Part shown: one piece after another, positions 26,083 to 35,014 of the stretch
How positions within the stretch are numbered: the stretch's first letter is position 1
How the letters are laid out: each line of letters begins with the position of its first letter
From: Amycolatopsis sp. MtRt-6
GTDB lineage: Bacteria > Actinomycetota > Actinomycetes > Mycobacteriales > Pseudonocardiaceae
DNA length: 64,000 bases
Direction: 5' to 3'
Assembly (NCBI RefSeq): GCF_017308975.1
Contig: NZ_JADWPD010000038.1
Span: forward strand, 48,505 to 112,504
Translations under genes and position numbers: made by a program
Notes under the pieces: model-generated
Seen by the model: only the letters and a program-made list of their open reading frames with translations
Database searches by the model: none
What the model was told of the DNA's origin: nothing

Positions 26083-27978
26083 TCACCCCGCGCAGTCGAA
26101 CAGCACTCCGGCCGTCGCGGCGTCCGGGCCGATCCGGGCGGGCGGGACCGGCCGGCAGTCCTTCGCCTCCCAGCCGATCCGCCGGGTGAGCTCGGCAGCG
26201 TCGCCCGGGGCGCCGGAAGCCGCGCCGGCGTGGCCCATCTCCAGGAACACCTGCGGCAGGAGCACGAACCGCAGCTTTCCGGCCGATACCCACCCCTGGA
26301 GCTCAGCCGCGGACGGCGCCGGGTCGAAGCCGAGGTAACCGCCGAGCGGTGCCACGCGAGCCTCGGTGTTCAGCAAGTACGGGTCCGCGCCGTACGTCCC
26401 GCCCTCGACGGCCAGCGTGATCGCCGTGGCCGGTGCCTGCGCCTGGGCGTACGCGAGCACCTGCCGCTGGCCGGGGCCGAGGCGGTACGCGTTGTCGATG
26501 AACCGGACATAGCCGGCCTCGGCTTTCGCTCCCGTGTTGACCGCGACGACCGTGTTCAGCGCGGCCGCCGACGACGGGCCGGCACCCGGGTCGGCGGACT
26601 CCAGCACGCTGACCGGCCGCGTCGCCGTCTCGACGACGAAGGCCGCGGGCCCGGCCACGACGGCGGCCAGCCCTGTCGCGACGGCGACGCGCGAAGCTCG
26701 CAGGAGCGCCGCGACCACGGCGAGCACCGCCAGCGCGAGGACCGTGTAGCGCAGCCACGGCATCCAGCCGGGTGTCCGGGCGAGGAGCACGTACGCGAGC
26801 ACAGCCGTCCCAGCCACCGCGGCCGGGAGCGCGAACCGGCCGGCTCCGGCCGAGCCGTGCCACCGCCACGCCGTCACCAGCCCTGCCGCGGCCAGCGCCG
26901 CGATGGCCGGTGCCAGCTCAGCCGTGTAGTACGCGTGGAAGATCCCGCCGGTGAACGAGAAGACCGCGACGCCCACGACCAGCCAGCCGCCCCACATTGC
27001 CCAGCCCGCCTTCGCGGCCGGGACGGCACCACGGGCCCGGCACGCGGCGACGACCAGCGAGCCCAGCGCGAGCGGCAGCAGCCACGCGATCTGGCCACCG
27101 ACCTCGCTGTCGAACAGCCGCAGCGGTCCCGGGCCGCCGCCGAGCGCCGCGCCGACCGTGGCGCCGAAGCCGCCGCCGATCCCGCTCGTTCCGCCGACCA
27201 GGCGCGTCAGGCCGTTGTAGCCGAAGGCCAGTTGCCAGATCGAACCGTCCGTGGTGCTGCCGACGAACGGGCGAGCTCCCGGCCAGAGGCTCACCACGAC
27301 CGGCCAGGACAGCGACACGGCCAACGTCGCCGCTCCGGCTGCCGCGAGCCAGGCCGGCCGGCGGACACGTGAGCCGGACGCCGCCACGTAGTACGCCAGC
27401 GCCAGGCCGGGCAGCACGATCCACGCGGCGAGCATTTTCGTGAGGAAGCCCAGGCCGACGAACACCCCGGCCCACAGCAGCCACCGCGGCTCCGAGACCG
27501 CCCGGGTGACGCAGTACGCGGCGAGCAGCAGGAGGAGCACCAGGAGGGTGTCCGGCAGGTTGTCGCGGTTGACCGCCGCGGTCACCGGCGTCAGCGCGAA
27601 CAACGCCGCCGCCAGCACCGCCGTCGGCGGCCCGGCCCAGCGGCGCACCACCCGGTGCAGGACGAACACGGCGGCGACGCCTTCCACCGCCTGGACCAGC
27701 GCGATCGCCCACGGGTGGAAGCCGAACACGGCCACACCGAGCGTCTGGGCCCAGAACGCGAGCGGTGGCTTGTCGACCGTGACGACGCCGGTCGGGTCGA
27801 AGCCCGCGAAGAAGAACGCCGACCAGTCCTGAGACATCGAATGCACGGCAGCCGCGTAGTACGGCTGGAGCGTCCGGTCGCCCAGTGCCCACAGCCACGC
27901 CGCCGCCGCGACGACCAGGACCGCCCCCACCGCGATCCGCTCGCCACGCCCCGTCCGCACCTCGGCTGTCCGCGTCAT
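26083..27978 (-). CDS. glycosyltransferase family 39 (PMT/ArnT-like) membrane protein
   Basis: 631 residues, with about a dozen membrane helices. The first outer loop has YYAAAVHSMSQDWSAFFFAG followed by VTVDKPPLAFWAQTLG, the GT-C pattern (acidic residue and DKPP). AVNRDNLPDTLLVLLLLLAA follows. A C-terminal extracellular domain (EGGTYGADPYLLNTEARVAP) may bind the acceptor. Such enzymes use polyprenyl-phosphate sugars to glycosylate lipids or proteins outside the cell. No partner gene is adjacent. Confidence 0.85.
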   Translation of the reverse strand: MTRTAEVRTGRGERIAVGAVLVVAAAAWLWALGDRTLQPYYAAAVHSMSQDWSAFFFAGFDPTGVVTVDKPPLAFWAQTLGVAVFGFHPWAIALVQAVEGVAAVFVLHRVVRRWAGPPTAVLAAALFALTPVTAAVNRDNLPDTLLVLLLLLAAYCVTRAVSEPRWLLWAGVFVGLGFLTKMLAAWIVLPGLALAYYVAASGSRVRRPAWLAAAGAATLAVSLSWPVVVSLWPGARPFVGSTTDGSIWQLAFGYNGLTRLVGGTSGIGGGFGATVGAALGGGPGPLRLFDSEVGGQIAWLLPLALGSLVVAACRARGAVPAAKAGWAMWGGWLVVGVAVFSFTGGIFHAYYTAELAPAIAALAAAGLVTAWRWHGSAGAGRFALPAAVAGTAVLAYVLLARTPGWMPWLRYTVLALAVLAVVAALLRASRVAVATGLAAVVAGPAAFVVETATRPVSVLESADPGAGPSSAAALNTVVAVNTGAKAEAGYVRFIDNAYRLGPGQRQVLAYAQAQAPATAITLAVEGGTYGADPYLLNTEARVAPLGGYLGFDPAPSAAELQGWVSAGKLRFVLLPQVFLEMGHAGAASGAPGDAAELTRRIGWEAKDCRPVPPARIGPDAATAGVLFDCAG

Positions 27979-28238
27979 GTCTCCCCCTCCGGTTCCTGCC
28001 CGGAAACGCTAGGGCGGCGCGACGCCGGAGTCCTCAAGCCGCGGGTCGATCTTCGTCCACCCGGAGGTTGAGCCGGAACAGTACGGGAACTGCACGTACC
28101 CCACTCCCGGCAATAAATACGGATTCGACCGGCGACTTTCGTCGGTTCCGGACATTCGCCGGCAACTCGGACAATCTCCGGGTTCGGTCCCCACCGGCTT
28201 TCCCCCGCGCGGTTCTCCCCGCGCGAAAAGGAGTGAGC

Positions 28239-28955
28239 GTGAAATTCGGCAAGTTCGTCCTGCTGGCCGCGAGCACCGCACTGGCCGTCGTCGGCCTCGG
28301 CGGTCCGGCGGCCGCCGACAGCACCCCGCAGGCCCAGCCGTCGATCATCGGTGGCAGCAATGCCACCAGCGGCCCCTGGGCGGCCCGGCTGTTCGTCGAC
28401 GGCCGGCAGAACTGCACCGCGACGATCATCGCCCCGCAGTACATCCTCACCGCCAAGCACTGCGTCAGCAGCAACGGCACCTACACGTTCCGCATCGGCA
28501 GCCTGGACCAGACGAGCGGCGGCACGATGGCCACCGCCGCCGCCATCACGCGCTACCCGGGCTCCGCCGACCTGGCGATCGTCCGGCTCAGCACCTCGGT
28601 GAACGCCACCTACTCGCCGCTCGGCGGCGTCGGTGACGTCTCGGTCGGCCAGAACGTCTCGGTCTACGGCTGGGGCGCGACCAGCCAGTGCGGCTCCGAG
28701 ATCAACTGCCAGTCGCGGTACCTGAAGGTCGCGACCGTGCGGGTGAACTCGATCAGCTGTCGCGACTACTACAGCGGCATCGCCGTGTGCGCGAACCGCG
28801 TCAACGGCATCACCGCCGGCGGCGACTCCGGTGGCCCGATGTTCGCTTCCGGCCGCCAGGTCGGCGTCGCGTCGACCAGCGACCGGGTGAACAACACGGC
28901 CTACACCAACATCACGCGTTATCGAAGCTGGATTTCGCAGGTGGCGGGCGTCTGA
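28239..28955 (+). CDS. secreted trypsin-like serine protease (S1 family)
   Basis: 238 residues. A signal peptide (MKFGKFVLLAASTALAVVGL) leads to a short propeptide and the mature start IIGGSNATSG. The catalytic triad is His in LTAKHC, Asp in SADLAIVRL and Ser in GGDSGGP; cysteine pairs are placed as in chymotrypsin-like enzymes. GTG 28239 is preceded by AAAAGGAG. It has its own terminator and stands alone, as extracellular proteases often do in actinomycetes. Confidence 0.93.
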   Translation: MKFGKFVLLAASTALAVVGLGGPAAADSTPQAQPSIIGGSNATSGPWAARLFVDGRQNCTATIIAPQYILTAKHCVSSNGTYTFRIGSLDQTSGGTMATAAAITRYPGSADLAIVRLSTSVNATYSPLGGVGDVSVGQNVSVYGWGATSQCGSEINCQSRYLKVATVRVNSISCRDYYSGIAVCANRVNGITAGGDSGGPMFASGRQVGVASTSDRVNNTAYTNITRYRSWISQVAGV

Positions 28956-28964
28956 TTCCCCTGG

Positions 28965-28999
28965 AAAAAGGGCCCGGCGCGAACGGCCGGGCCCTTTTT
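28965..28999. terminator. bidirectional terminator
   Basis: Perfect 14-bp stem AAAAAGGGCCCGGC, 7-base loop, ending TTTTT, between the protease (+) and alginate lyase (-) genes. Confidence 0.85.
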
Positions 29000-29003
29000 C
29001 CGG

Positions 29004-30305
29004 TCAGGACGTCGAAATGTCGTCGAGCTGTTCGGCGGCCGGCCGCACCGGGTAGAGGTCGCCGCCCGGCGGGACGGGCACCCGCGGCAAGGCCGTCCGC
29101 GCGGCGCGATCGCCCGCGTCGGCTGCCGCGTGCAGGACGTCCAGCGCCGCGTACTGCCGGAAGTCCAGCTCGGGGTACGGCCACGCCGACCGGCCCTGCG
29201 TGGCCGCCGGGATCAGGAAGCCGACCGCGGCGAAGAGCATCCCGCCGCTCGGTGCCGTGTAGTGCCACAGGTCGACGCCGACGTGCTTGGCGATCTGCGC
29301 GAGCCGCGTCAGCGCGACCAGGTTGAACGTCGAGTAGTGCCAGCTGCGCGTCCGGCTCGTCTCCTGTGGCTGCAAGCCGTCGGTCTGGATCTGCGGCGCT
29401 ATGCGCTTCGGCCCGGCGTCGCGCGCGATGGCCGCCGCGAGGTCCCGTTGCCCGGTGCCGAGCGCGAGCGCGGCGACGAGCATGTCGTAGAAGCTGCCGT
29501 GGTTGTTCTGGGCCTTGGCTTCGTCGGTGCCGTTCTTGCTGGTGCGCAACCAGTCCAGGAACTGCGTGTACCAGCCGGTCATGCCGGCCTGGTCGGTCTT
29601 CGTCCAGCCGGGCGCGCCGGTGGCCAGGATCGCGGTGGCGTCGACGACCTGGCTCAGCGTGTAGGCGAACTCGATGATGCCGATGCCGCGGCCGTCCACC
29701 TTGCACGGGATGCCCTGCGCGAAGTTCATGTTCGGGTTCATCTTCGTGGCCGCGTCGAGGAACCACGTGCGCAGGTCGAGCGCCGCGCGCTCGGCGTACC
29801 GCGCGTCGCCGGTGTAATACCACGCGAGCGCGAGCCGGTAGATCGCGGCGAACGCCCGGCCGCGGTAGGCGTGGTCGGTGATCTCGTCGACGATCGGGTT
29901 GCGCTGGCCGTCGCGCTGGACGAACGGGCAGCCCCACGGGTTTTCCGCGGTCGGCTGCGTCGTCGGCCACCAGTAGGGCGCCAGGCTGAGGTAATCGTGC
30001 TTGTCCCCGCTGGGCGGGACCTGTTTCTTCGCCGTGACGCTCCACGGCCCCGCCGTGAGGTCGGATCTCGCGGCGGCGAGGAGGTTGTTCAAGGCCGTAC
30101 GGGACGTCTTTTCGCCGGCCAGCGCGGCGAATTTCGTGCGCAGCAACTGCTTTCCGTCGAGGACGGCGGTTTCTGGCGCGCACACTGCCCCGATGACCGG
30201 GACAGTGCAGCCGGTGGGTCGCGACGCGGCTTCGGCCGGCGCCGCAAAGGAAGCAACGAGGCCGGCGGTGGCGAGCACAGCCACGACGGTGTGGCGGAGA
30301 ACCAT
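29004..30305 (-). CDS. secreted alginate-lyase-family protein (PL5-like)
   Basis: 433 residues. Signal peptide (MVLRHTVVAVLATAGLVASF AAPAEA) then an alpha/alpha-barrel: DYLSLAPYWWPTTQPTAENP, YRGRAFAAIYRLALAWYYTG, NNHGSFYDMLVAALALGTGQ and SWHYSTFNLVALTRLAQIAK. The NNHGS and W-H-Y motifs are those of the alginate lyase superfamily, which cleaves uronic acid polymers by beta-elimination. The true substrate is not certain. ATG 30305 has GGAG five bases upstream. Confidence 0.88.
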   Translation of the reverse strand: MVLRHTVVAVLATAGLVASFAAPAEAASRPTGCTVPVIGAVCAPETAVLDGKQLLRTKFAALAGEKTSRTALNNLLAAARSDLTAGPWSVTAKKQVPPSGDKHDYLSLAPYWWPTTQPTAENPWGCPFVQRDGQRNPIVDEITDHAYRGRAFAAIYRLALAWYYTGDARYAERAALDLRTWFLDAATKMNPNMNFAQGIPCKVDGRGIGIIEFAYTLSQVVDATAILATGAPGWTKTDQAGMTGWYTQFLDWLRTSKNGTDEAKAQNNHGSFYDMLVAALALGTGQRDLAAAIARDAGPKRIAPQIQTDGLQPQETSRTRSWHYSTFNLVALTRLAQIAKHVGVDLWHYTAPSGGMLFAAVGFLIPAATQGRSAWPYPELDFRQYAALDVLHAAADAGDRAARTALPRVPVPPGGDLYPVRPAAEQLDDISTS

Positions 30306-30394
30306 GTCCGCTCCATTCACAAATATGAACAACAGACCTGTGAGTGAATGGAGGGTACGCATGTGAACGTTAACGAAGCAATGGCCGCGGAAAA

Positions 30395-30904
30395 TCAGCC
30401 GGCGAAGTCGCGAGGCCGGAAGAAGGCGACGAGCCGCGCGGTGCGGAGGTCGGCCCACGTATCAGTCGTGGCGAGCACGGCCGCGGCACCGGTGGGGAAC
30501 TTGGTCTGGACCTCACGGGTCTCGTCCCCGAGGCCGGCGAGGTGCAGGGTCACGTCGCTGACGCCGGGCTCGTGCCCGACGAGCGCGAGCGTGGTGACGT
30601 CGGATGGTGTCCGGCGGGCCGCGTTGAGCAGCTCGGGGACGTCGGCGCCGTAAAGGTCGTCGTCGTACTCGACGGGCGGCGGCGCGGGGAGTTCGCCGCT
30701 CACGCGCTGCCACGTTTCGCGCGTGCGGCGAGCAGTGGAGCAGACGACGAGCTCGGGGACGCGCCCCTCCTCGGCGAGCCACCGGCCGAGCCTCGGCGCG
30801 TCACGGAGACCGCGCGGCGCGAGGGGCCGCTCGTGGTCGGGCAGGCCCGCCGACCAGTCCGACTTCGCGTGCCGGAGCACGATGAGCCACCTCGTCTCGT
30901 CCAT
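30395..30904 (-). CDS. histidine phosphatase family protein (SixA-like)
   Basis: 169 residues. The catalytic RHG-type motif is LIVLRHAKSDW near the N terminus and the second His is in LALVGHEPGV; CSTARRTRETWQ provides the phosphate-binding Arg. This is the pattern of SixA phosphohistidine phosphatases. ATG 30904 is the second Met of a longer open frame. A strong hairpin separates it from the repeat-protein gene upstream. Confidence 0.88.
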   Translation of the reverse strand: MDETRWLIVLRHAKSDWSAGLPDHERPLAPRGLRDAPRLGRWLAEEGRVPELVVCSTARRTRETWQRVSGELPAPPPVEYDDDLYGADVPELLNAARRTPSDVTTLALVGHEPGVSDVTLHLAGLGDETREVQTKFPTGAAAVLATTDTWADLRTARLVAFFRPRDFAG

Positions 30905-30925
30905 GCCCGCCACCCTAACGGCGAA

Positions 30926-30956
30926 GGGGCCCTGGAGCGGATCGCTCCAGGGCCCC
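30926..30956 (-). terminator. intrinsic terminator of the repeat-protein gene
   Basis: 14-bp perfect stem GGGGCCCTGGAGCG with a 3-base loop, 18 bases beyond the stop at 30975. Confidence 0.75.
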
Positions 30957-30974
30957 CGATTCCCGCTCAGCCGA

Positions 30975-33900
30975 TCACGGCCGGGTCGACACACCCGGCA
31001 GCTGCATCCACAGCAGCTTGCTGCCTTCCATACCGGTCACGACAGGCACGGTCGGCACCGCAGGCACAGCCGGGCTGTCGCTGCGCGCCTCGCGACCGGC
31101 GGCACCGGCCACGGCGGCCGGCAGACCGCCGAGCGCCTTGCCCGACATCTCGCCCAGCGCGCCGGTGGCCTTGCCGATGGCATCGGCCGAGCCGGCGCCG
31201 AGCAGGCCCAGCGCGTTTTCGACGCCGTCGGCGCCGAGGCCGGGCGCGTCGGTCCGGGCCGACACGTCGTCACGGGCCAGCGGCGACACCCCGCCGAGCG
31301 CACCGGTCAGGTCGAGCTCCACCGGGATCTGCGCGGCTTCGGTCCGGCCGACCATGACCTGGGTCGTGTCGGTGCCCGTGTTGAGCACCTCCGCCAGCAC
31401 CGGGATCGTCACGTTCTTCACCTGCGGCACCAGGCCCACCGGGATCTGCACCGCCGGCTTCGCCGTCGGCGTGCCGCTGACCTGGCTGTCCACCGAGCTG
31501 TCGACGTGGTTGTTCACCGTCGACAGCGCGCCGACGCCCCAGCGGAACACGGCAGGGTCGGCCGCGACCGGCACGTCGAGCAGGGCGCCGCTGAGCGCAC
31601 CGCCGCCGGCCGTGGTCTCGTCGCCGCCGTTCGTCGCCGTCAGGTCGTTCTGGACGTCGTTCGTCGCGGACCCGATGGCGGACACGCCCAGGCCGTAGAC
31701 CTGCGGCATCGCCTGCGGGTCGGCCGAGAGGATGTCGCCCGACAGCGCGCCGCCCGTGCCGTCGGTGACGATCGGGCCACCGGAGACGAGGTCGTAGGTG
31801 TTCTCGGTGTGGTTGGCCGTGTTGGCCATCAGCGAGATCGACTGACCGGTCGCCTGGACCAGCGGCTGGATCGGGGCCGCGACGGCGTCCCCGGCGATCG
31901 CACCGTCCACACCGGACGTGTACGTCGGGCCGCCGGCGTGCGAGCTGACGTCGTTGCCGGCGTCGGTGACCGCGCCGCCGATCCACGACACCGCCCAGCT
32001 GCTGACCTGGCCGGCCCCACCGATCGGCGCCTCGACGACGTTGCCGGCCACCGCGCCGTTGTCACCGTTGGCGTAGTTCGGGCCGCCGGAGTCGAACTCG
32101 GTGACGTTGGTGCCGATCGCCTCGGCGTTGCCGCCCCACGTGGCGCCGATCGTGTTGACCTGCACCGGAAGCGAGCTCGCCTGGTCGACGATGTTGCCGG
32201 CGACGGCGCCGCCCTTGCCGGTCGCCGAGTCGGCGCCGCCCGCGTGGACGTGGGTGATGAAGTCGCCGTGGCTGGTCGGGTTGCCGCCCCAGGCCCCGGC
32301 GATGTTCATCACCTGGGCACCGATGGCTTCCGGCGCGGTGACGATGTTGCTGGAGACCACACCGCCGTCGTCGTCGGTGTTGTTGTCCCCGCCCGAGGTG
32401 AGGCACTTGTGCTCGGTCATCGTCGAGGTCGGGATGCCGCCCCACGCGTAGGCGCCGTTGAGCACCTCGACCGGCGTCGCCAGCGGCGCGTCGACGAGGT
32501 TGCCCGCCGCGACGGAGTTGTTGCCCGAGGTGCCCTGGAAGCCGCCCGCGACGACGTTTTCGGCGTTGGAGCACGACGAAGTCGGGATGCCGCCCCACGC
32601 ACCGGCGTTGCAGATGACGTCGGCGTCGCCGGCCAGCGACGGGCCGACGATGTTGCCGCCGCCCACGGAGTTGTCGCCGTGGTCGTAGGTGTCGCCGCCG
32701 ACGACGGAGTCGACGGTGGTGTAGCACTCGGCGGTGGAGATGCCGCCCCAGTCACCCGCGGTGCCGCAGACCTGGGCCGGGAGCGTCGCCGGCGCGTCGG
32801 CGACGGTGCCGCCGACGATCGAGCCGTCGCCGTTGGTCGCCTGGCCGCCACCGGCGTGCGCGGTGTTCTCGTGCGTGCAGTGGGTGGAGGTGATGCCGCC
32901 CCACGCGCCGGTGTTGCAGGACGCCACCACGGGCTCCGCGACCTGCGGGTGCGCGACCGTCCCGCCGGCGAGCGAGCTCGCGCCGCCGGTGTAGACGTCG
33001 CCGCCGGCCGTCGAATCGACGAAGCTGGCGCCCATCGCGTCGGCCAGGCCGCCCCACGCGGCGGAGTTGTGGTTGCCGGTGATCGGCGCCGCGATCGGCG
33101 CGTCGGCGACGGTGCCACTGGCCACCGAGTGGGTGCCGTCGGTGACGTCGCCGCCGCCGGCCTGCGCGCTGTAGTCGTTGGTGCAGGTCGTGCCGGTGAT
33201 CCCGCCCCACGGGCCGGTGGTGCAGTTGACCTCGGCGGGGCCGGCCACCTGCGGGTGGACGACGCTGCCGGCGGCCAGCGCTTCGGTGCCGCCGGTGAGG
33301 ATTTCGCCGCCCGCGACCGAACCGACGTTGTTCTCGGAGTCGGCGAAGGCCTGGCCGCCCCAGGCGCCCGCGGTGCCGAGCACGGTGACCGGCAGGGCCA
33401 CCGGGGCCTCGGCGCCCGTGCCGCCGGCGACGGACTTGACGCCGTCGGTGACGATGCCGCCGCCGGTGTTCGCGTTGAGGTTGTTCACCGAGTCGGTGTT
33501 GGTGAGGCCGCCCCAGGCACCCGAGGTGCCGTTGACCGCGACCGGGCCCGCGACCTCGGGGGCGAGCGCGGTGCCGCCGGCCAGCGAACCCTGGCCGCCC
33601 GTCGTGGCGTACGGCGCGCTGTTTTCGCCTTCACGCGCGACGGCTTCGGTCGTGCCGGCCTCGGCGAGCACGTTGTTGACCGTGTTCGCGGTGCCCTTGC
33701 CGCCCCAGCCGGCGGCGGTGCCGTCGACCTGCGGCGCGACCGCGACCGGGACGCCGCCGATGGTGCCGGAGGCGACGCCGTCGTTGCCGCTGGTGGTCAG
33801 CTGACCGGGCGAGTGCGCGCCCTGCGTCGTGGTGGTGTTGACCGTGCCGGTGCCGCCCCAGCCGGCGGCGGTGTTGTTGACGCCGACCGGCAGCCCGCCC

Positions 33901-34499
33901 TGGACCGCGGCGATCGTGCCGGACACGACACCGTTGTCGCCGTTGGTGGTGACCGGGCCGCCGACCGTGCTGTCCTGGGTGGCGAAGCCGTCGACCGTCG
34001 CGTTGGACAGCGTGCCGAACGCGAGGTTGTTGACGCCGACCGGGGCCGTCACCGGCGCGGTGACGACGTTGCCGCCCGCCGGACGTCCCGCACCGGTGGT
34101 GGTGATCGGGCCGCCCTGCTGGTGGATCTGCTGCGAGTCGTTGACGACGTGGGAGTCGCCGGCCGCACCGACCGCCCAGCCCGTGACCTGGACCGGAACC
34201 GAGACGTCGGGCTTGACGACGTTGCCGAGCAGGGCACCCGCGAGCGGCGCACTCGAGTCGTGCAGCACCGTGCCGGTGTTGATGTCGGCGTCGGTGTCGA
34301 GCGGCAGCGGCGTCTCGCCGGCGGGCGTGCCGAGGTTGATCTTGCGGATCTGGATCGGCACGGACGCGCCGCCGTCCAGCGGCGACGGAGCGAGGTCGGG
34401 GTTGACCTGCTCTTCGGCGGAAGCGATGCCGGTACCCAGCATCATCAGGCCGCCGGCCAACATCGCGGACTGCAGCCCGCGCTTGGCCCAAGGGTGCAT
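30975..34499 (-). CDS. large secreted protein of chaplin-like beta repeats
   Basis: 1174 residues. A signal peptide (GLQSAMLAGGLMMLGTGIASA) leads into about 18 tandem repeats of roughly 51 residues (residues 92 to 1017). Consensus: G(N/T)(V/I)V-x-AP-x3-PV-x-V-x2-TAGAWGG-x4-...-N-x5-AGG-x3-T-x-G. The GNVV..P...PV.V..G core resembles the chaplin motif of aerial-hypha coat proteins. Several units carry paired cysteines. The C-terminal 157 residues are Pro/Ala/Gly-rich, with no LPXTG. ATG 34499 follows GGAG. A small LATTG membrane peptide is encoded just upstream. A hydrophobic or amyloid-like cell-surface role is likely but inferred. Confidence 0.8.
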   Translation of the reverse strand: MHPWAKRGLQSAMLAGGLMMLGTGIASAEEQVNPDLAPSPLDGGASVPIQIRKINLGTPAGETPLPLDTDADINTGTVLHDSSAPLAGALLGNVVKPDVSVPVQVTGWAVGAAGDSHVVNDSQQIHQQGGPITTTGAGRPAGGNVVTAPVTAPVGVNNLAFGTLSNATVDGFATQDSTVGGPVTTNGDNGVVSGTIAAVQGGLPVGVNNTAAGWGGTGTVNTTTTQGAHSPGQLTTSGNDGVASGTIGGVPVAVAPQVDGTAAGWGGKGTANTVNNVLAEAGTTEAVAREGENSAPYATTGGQGSLAGGTALAPEVAGPVAVNGTSGAWGGLTNTDSVNNLNANTGGGIVTDGVKSVAGGTGAEAPVALPVTVLGTAGAWGGQAFADSENNVGSVAGGEILTGGTEALAAGSVVHPQVAGPAEVNCTTGPWGGITGTTCTNDYSAQAGGGDVTDGTHSVASGTVADAPIAAPITGNHNSAAWGGLADAMGASFVDSTAGGDVYTGGASSLAGGTVAHPQVAEPVVASCNTGAWGGITSTHCTHENTAHAGGGQATNGDGSIVGGTVADAPATLPAQVCGTAGDWGGISTAECYTTVDSVVGGDTYDHGDNSVGGGNIVGPSLAGDADVICNAGAWGGIPTSSCSNAENVVAGGFQGTSGNNSVAAGNLVDAPLATPVEVLNGAYAWGGIPTSTMTEHKCLTSGGDNNTDDDGGVVSSNIVTAPEAIGAQVMNIAGAWGGNPTSHGDFITHVHAGGADSATGKGGAVAGNIVDQASSLPVQVNTIGATWGGNAEAIGTNVTEFDSGGPNYANGDNGAVAGNVVEAPIGGAGQVSSWAVSWIGGAVTDAGNDVSSHAGGPTYTSGVDGAIAGDAVAAPIQPLVQATGQSISLMANTANHTENTYDLVSGGPIVTDGTGGALSGDILSADPQAMPQVYGLGVSAIGSATNDVQNDLTATNGGDETTAGGGALSGALLDVPVAADPAVFRWGVGALSTVNNHVDSSVDSQVSGTPTAKPAVQIPVGLVPQVKNVTIPVLAEVLNTGTDTTQVMVGRTEAAQIPVELDLTGALGGVSPLARDDVSARTDAPGLGADGVENALGLLGAGSADAIGKATGALGEMSGKALGGLPAAVAGAAGREARSDSPAVPAVPTVPVVTGMEGSKLLWMQLPGVSTRP
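31448..34226 (-). repeat. about 18 tandem 153-bp coding repeats
   Basis: The repeat protein is built of diverged units near 153 bases, each with a WGG-type centre and an AGG...TxG...SG linker. Units vary in sequence but keep length; one (around the fourth) is about 13 residues longer. Confidence 0.75.
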
Positions 34500-34530
34500 T
34501 ACCTGTTCTCCTGTTCGTGTTTTCGCGGTG

Positions 34531-34692
34531 TCAGTTGCTGGATGCCTGCGCGCGGCGCCGCGCGGACCGGACGAGGACGACGCCCAAAACGAGGCTGACG
34601 ACGCCGAAGACAATCCACCACGTCAGATTCGCGCCGGTCGTCGCCAGCAGCCCGCCACCGCCGACGACACCGCCGATTCCAGGTCGATACAA
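34531..34692 (-). CDS. 53-residue LATTG/transmembrane sorting-signal-like peptide
   Basis: Reads MYRPGIGGVVGGGGLLATTG, then ANLTWWIVFGVVSLVLGVVL and the basic tail VRSARRRAQASSN. That is an LAxTG pentapeptide, a hydrophobic helix and a charged tail, the three parts of a class E sortase signal, but without any signal peptide or exported domain. TTG 34692 has GGAG eight bases before it. It ends 31 bases before the repeat-protein ATG, same strand, so both are probably in one transcript. Confidence 0.65.
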   Translation of the reverse strand: MYRPGIGGVVGGGGLLATTGANLTWWIVFGVVSLVLGVVLVRSARRRAQASSN

Positions 34693-35014
34693 GATCTTTT
34701 CTCCGATTTTCCACGTGACCGCGTCGCGCGCGGCGGCTCGCCGACGCGCGCCACACCGCAGGAACCGCGAATGAATTGATCAAGACAATATCCGCGGCAC
34801 AACAAAGGGTGCAAACGGGACAACCAGAGTACACCTGATAGTGGGGTTTAACCTGCTCAACAGTGGTTTCAAGCTCGGGTCGATCACGGCATCAGCCCAG
34901 GCGTTACCCGACCAACGGACACCTGAACGAGTGATCAGCCCCGGGCGAAGGCGCGCTCAGCAACCCCGTTATCGTGCGGCCACCGCCCCGTTTCTTCCTC
35001 CCCGGAGCAACGCA
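34693..35014. other. divergent promoter region
   Basis: 322 bases between the LATTG peptide gene (-) and the GT2 gene (+). The centre (34770-34870) is AT-richer than its surroundings. No gene or clear operator seen. Confidence 0.4.

Noticed and set aside
30723..34598. 1291-codon plus-strand frame opposite the repeat protein
   Set aside because: Arises as the antisense of tandem repeats; the minus-strand product has a signal peptide, ribosome site and regular domain repeats.
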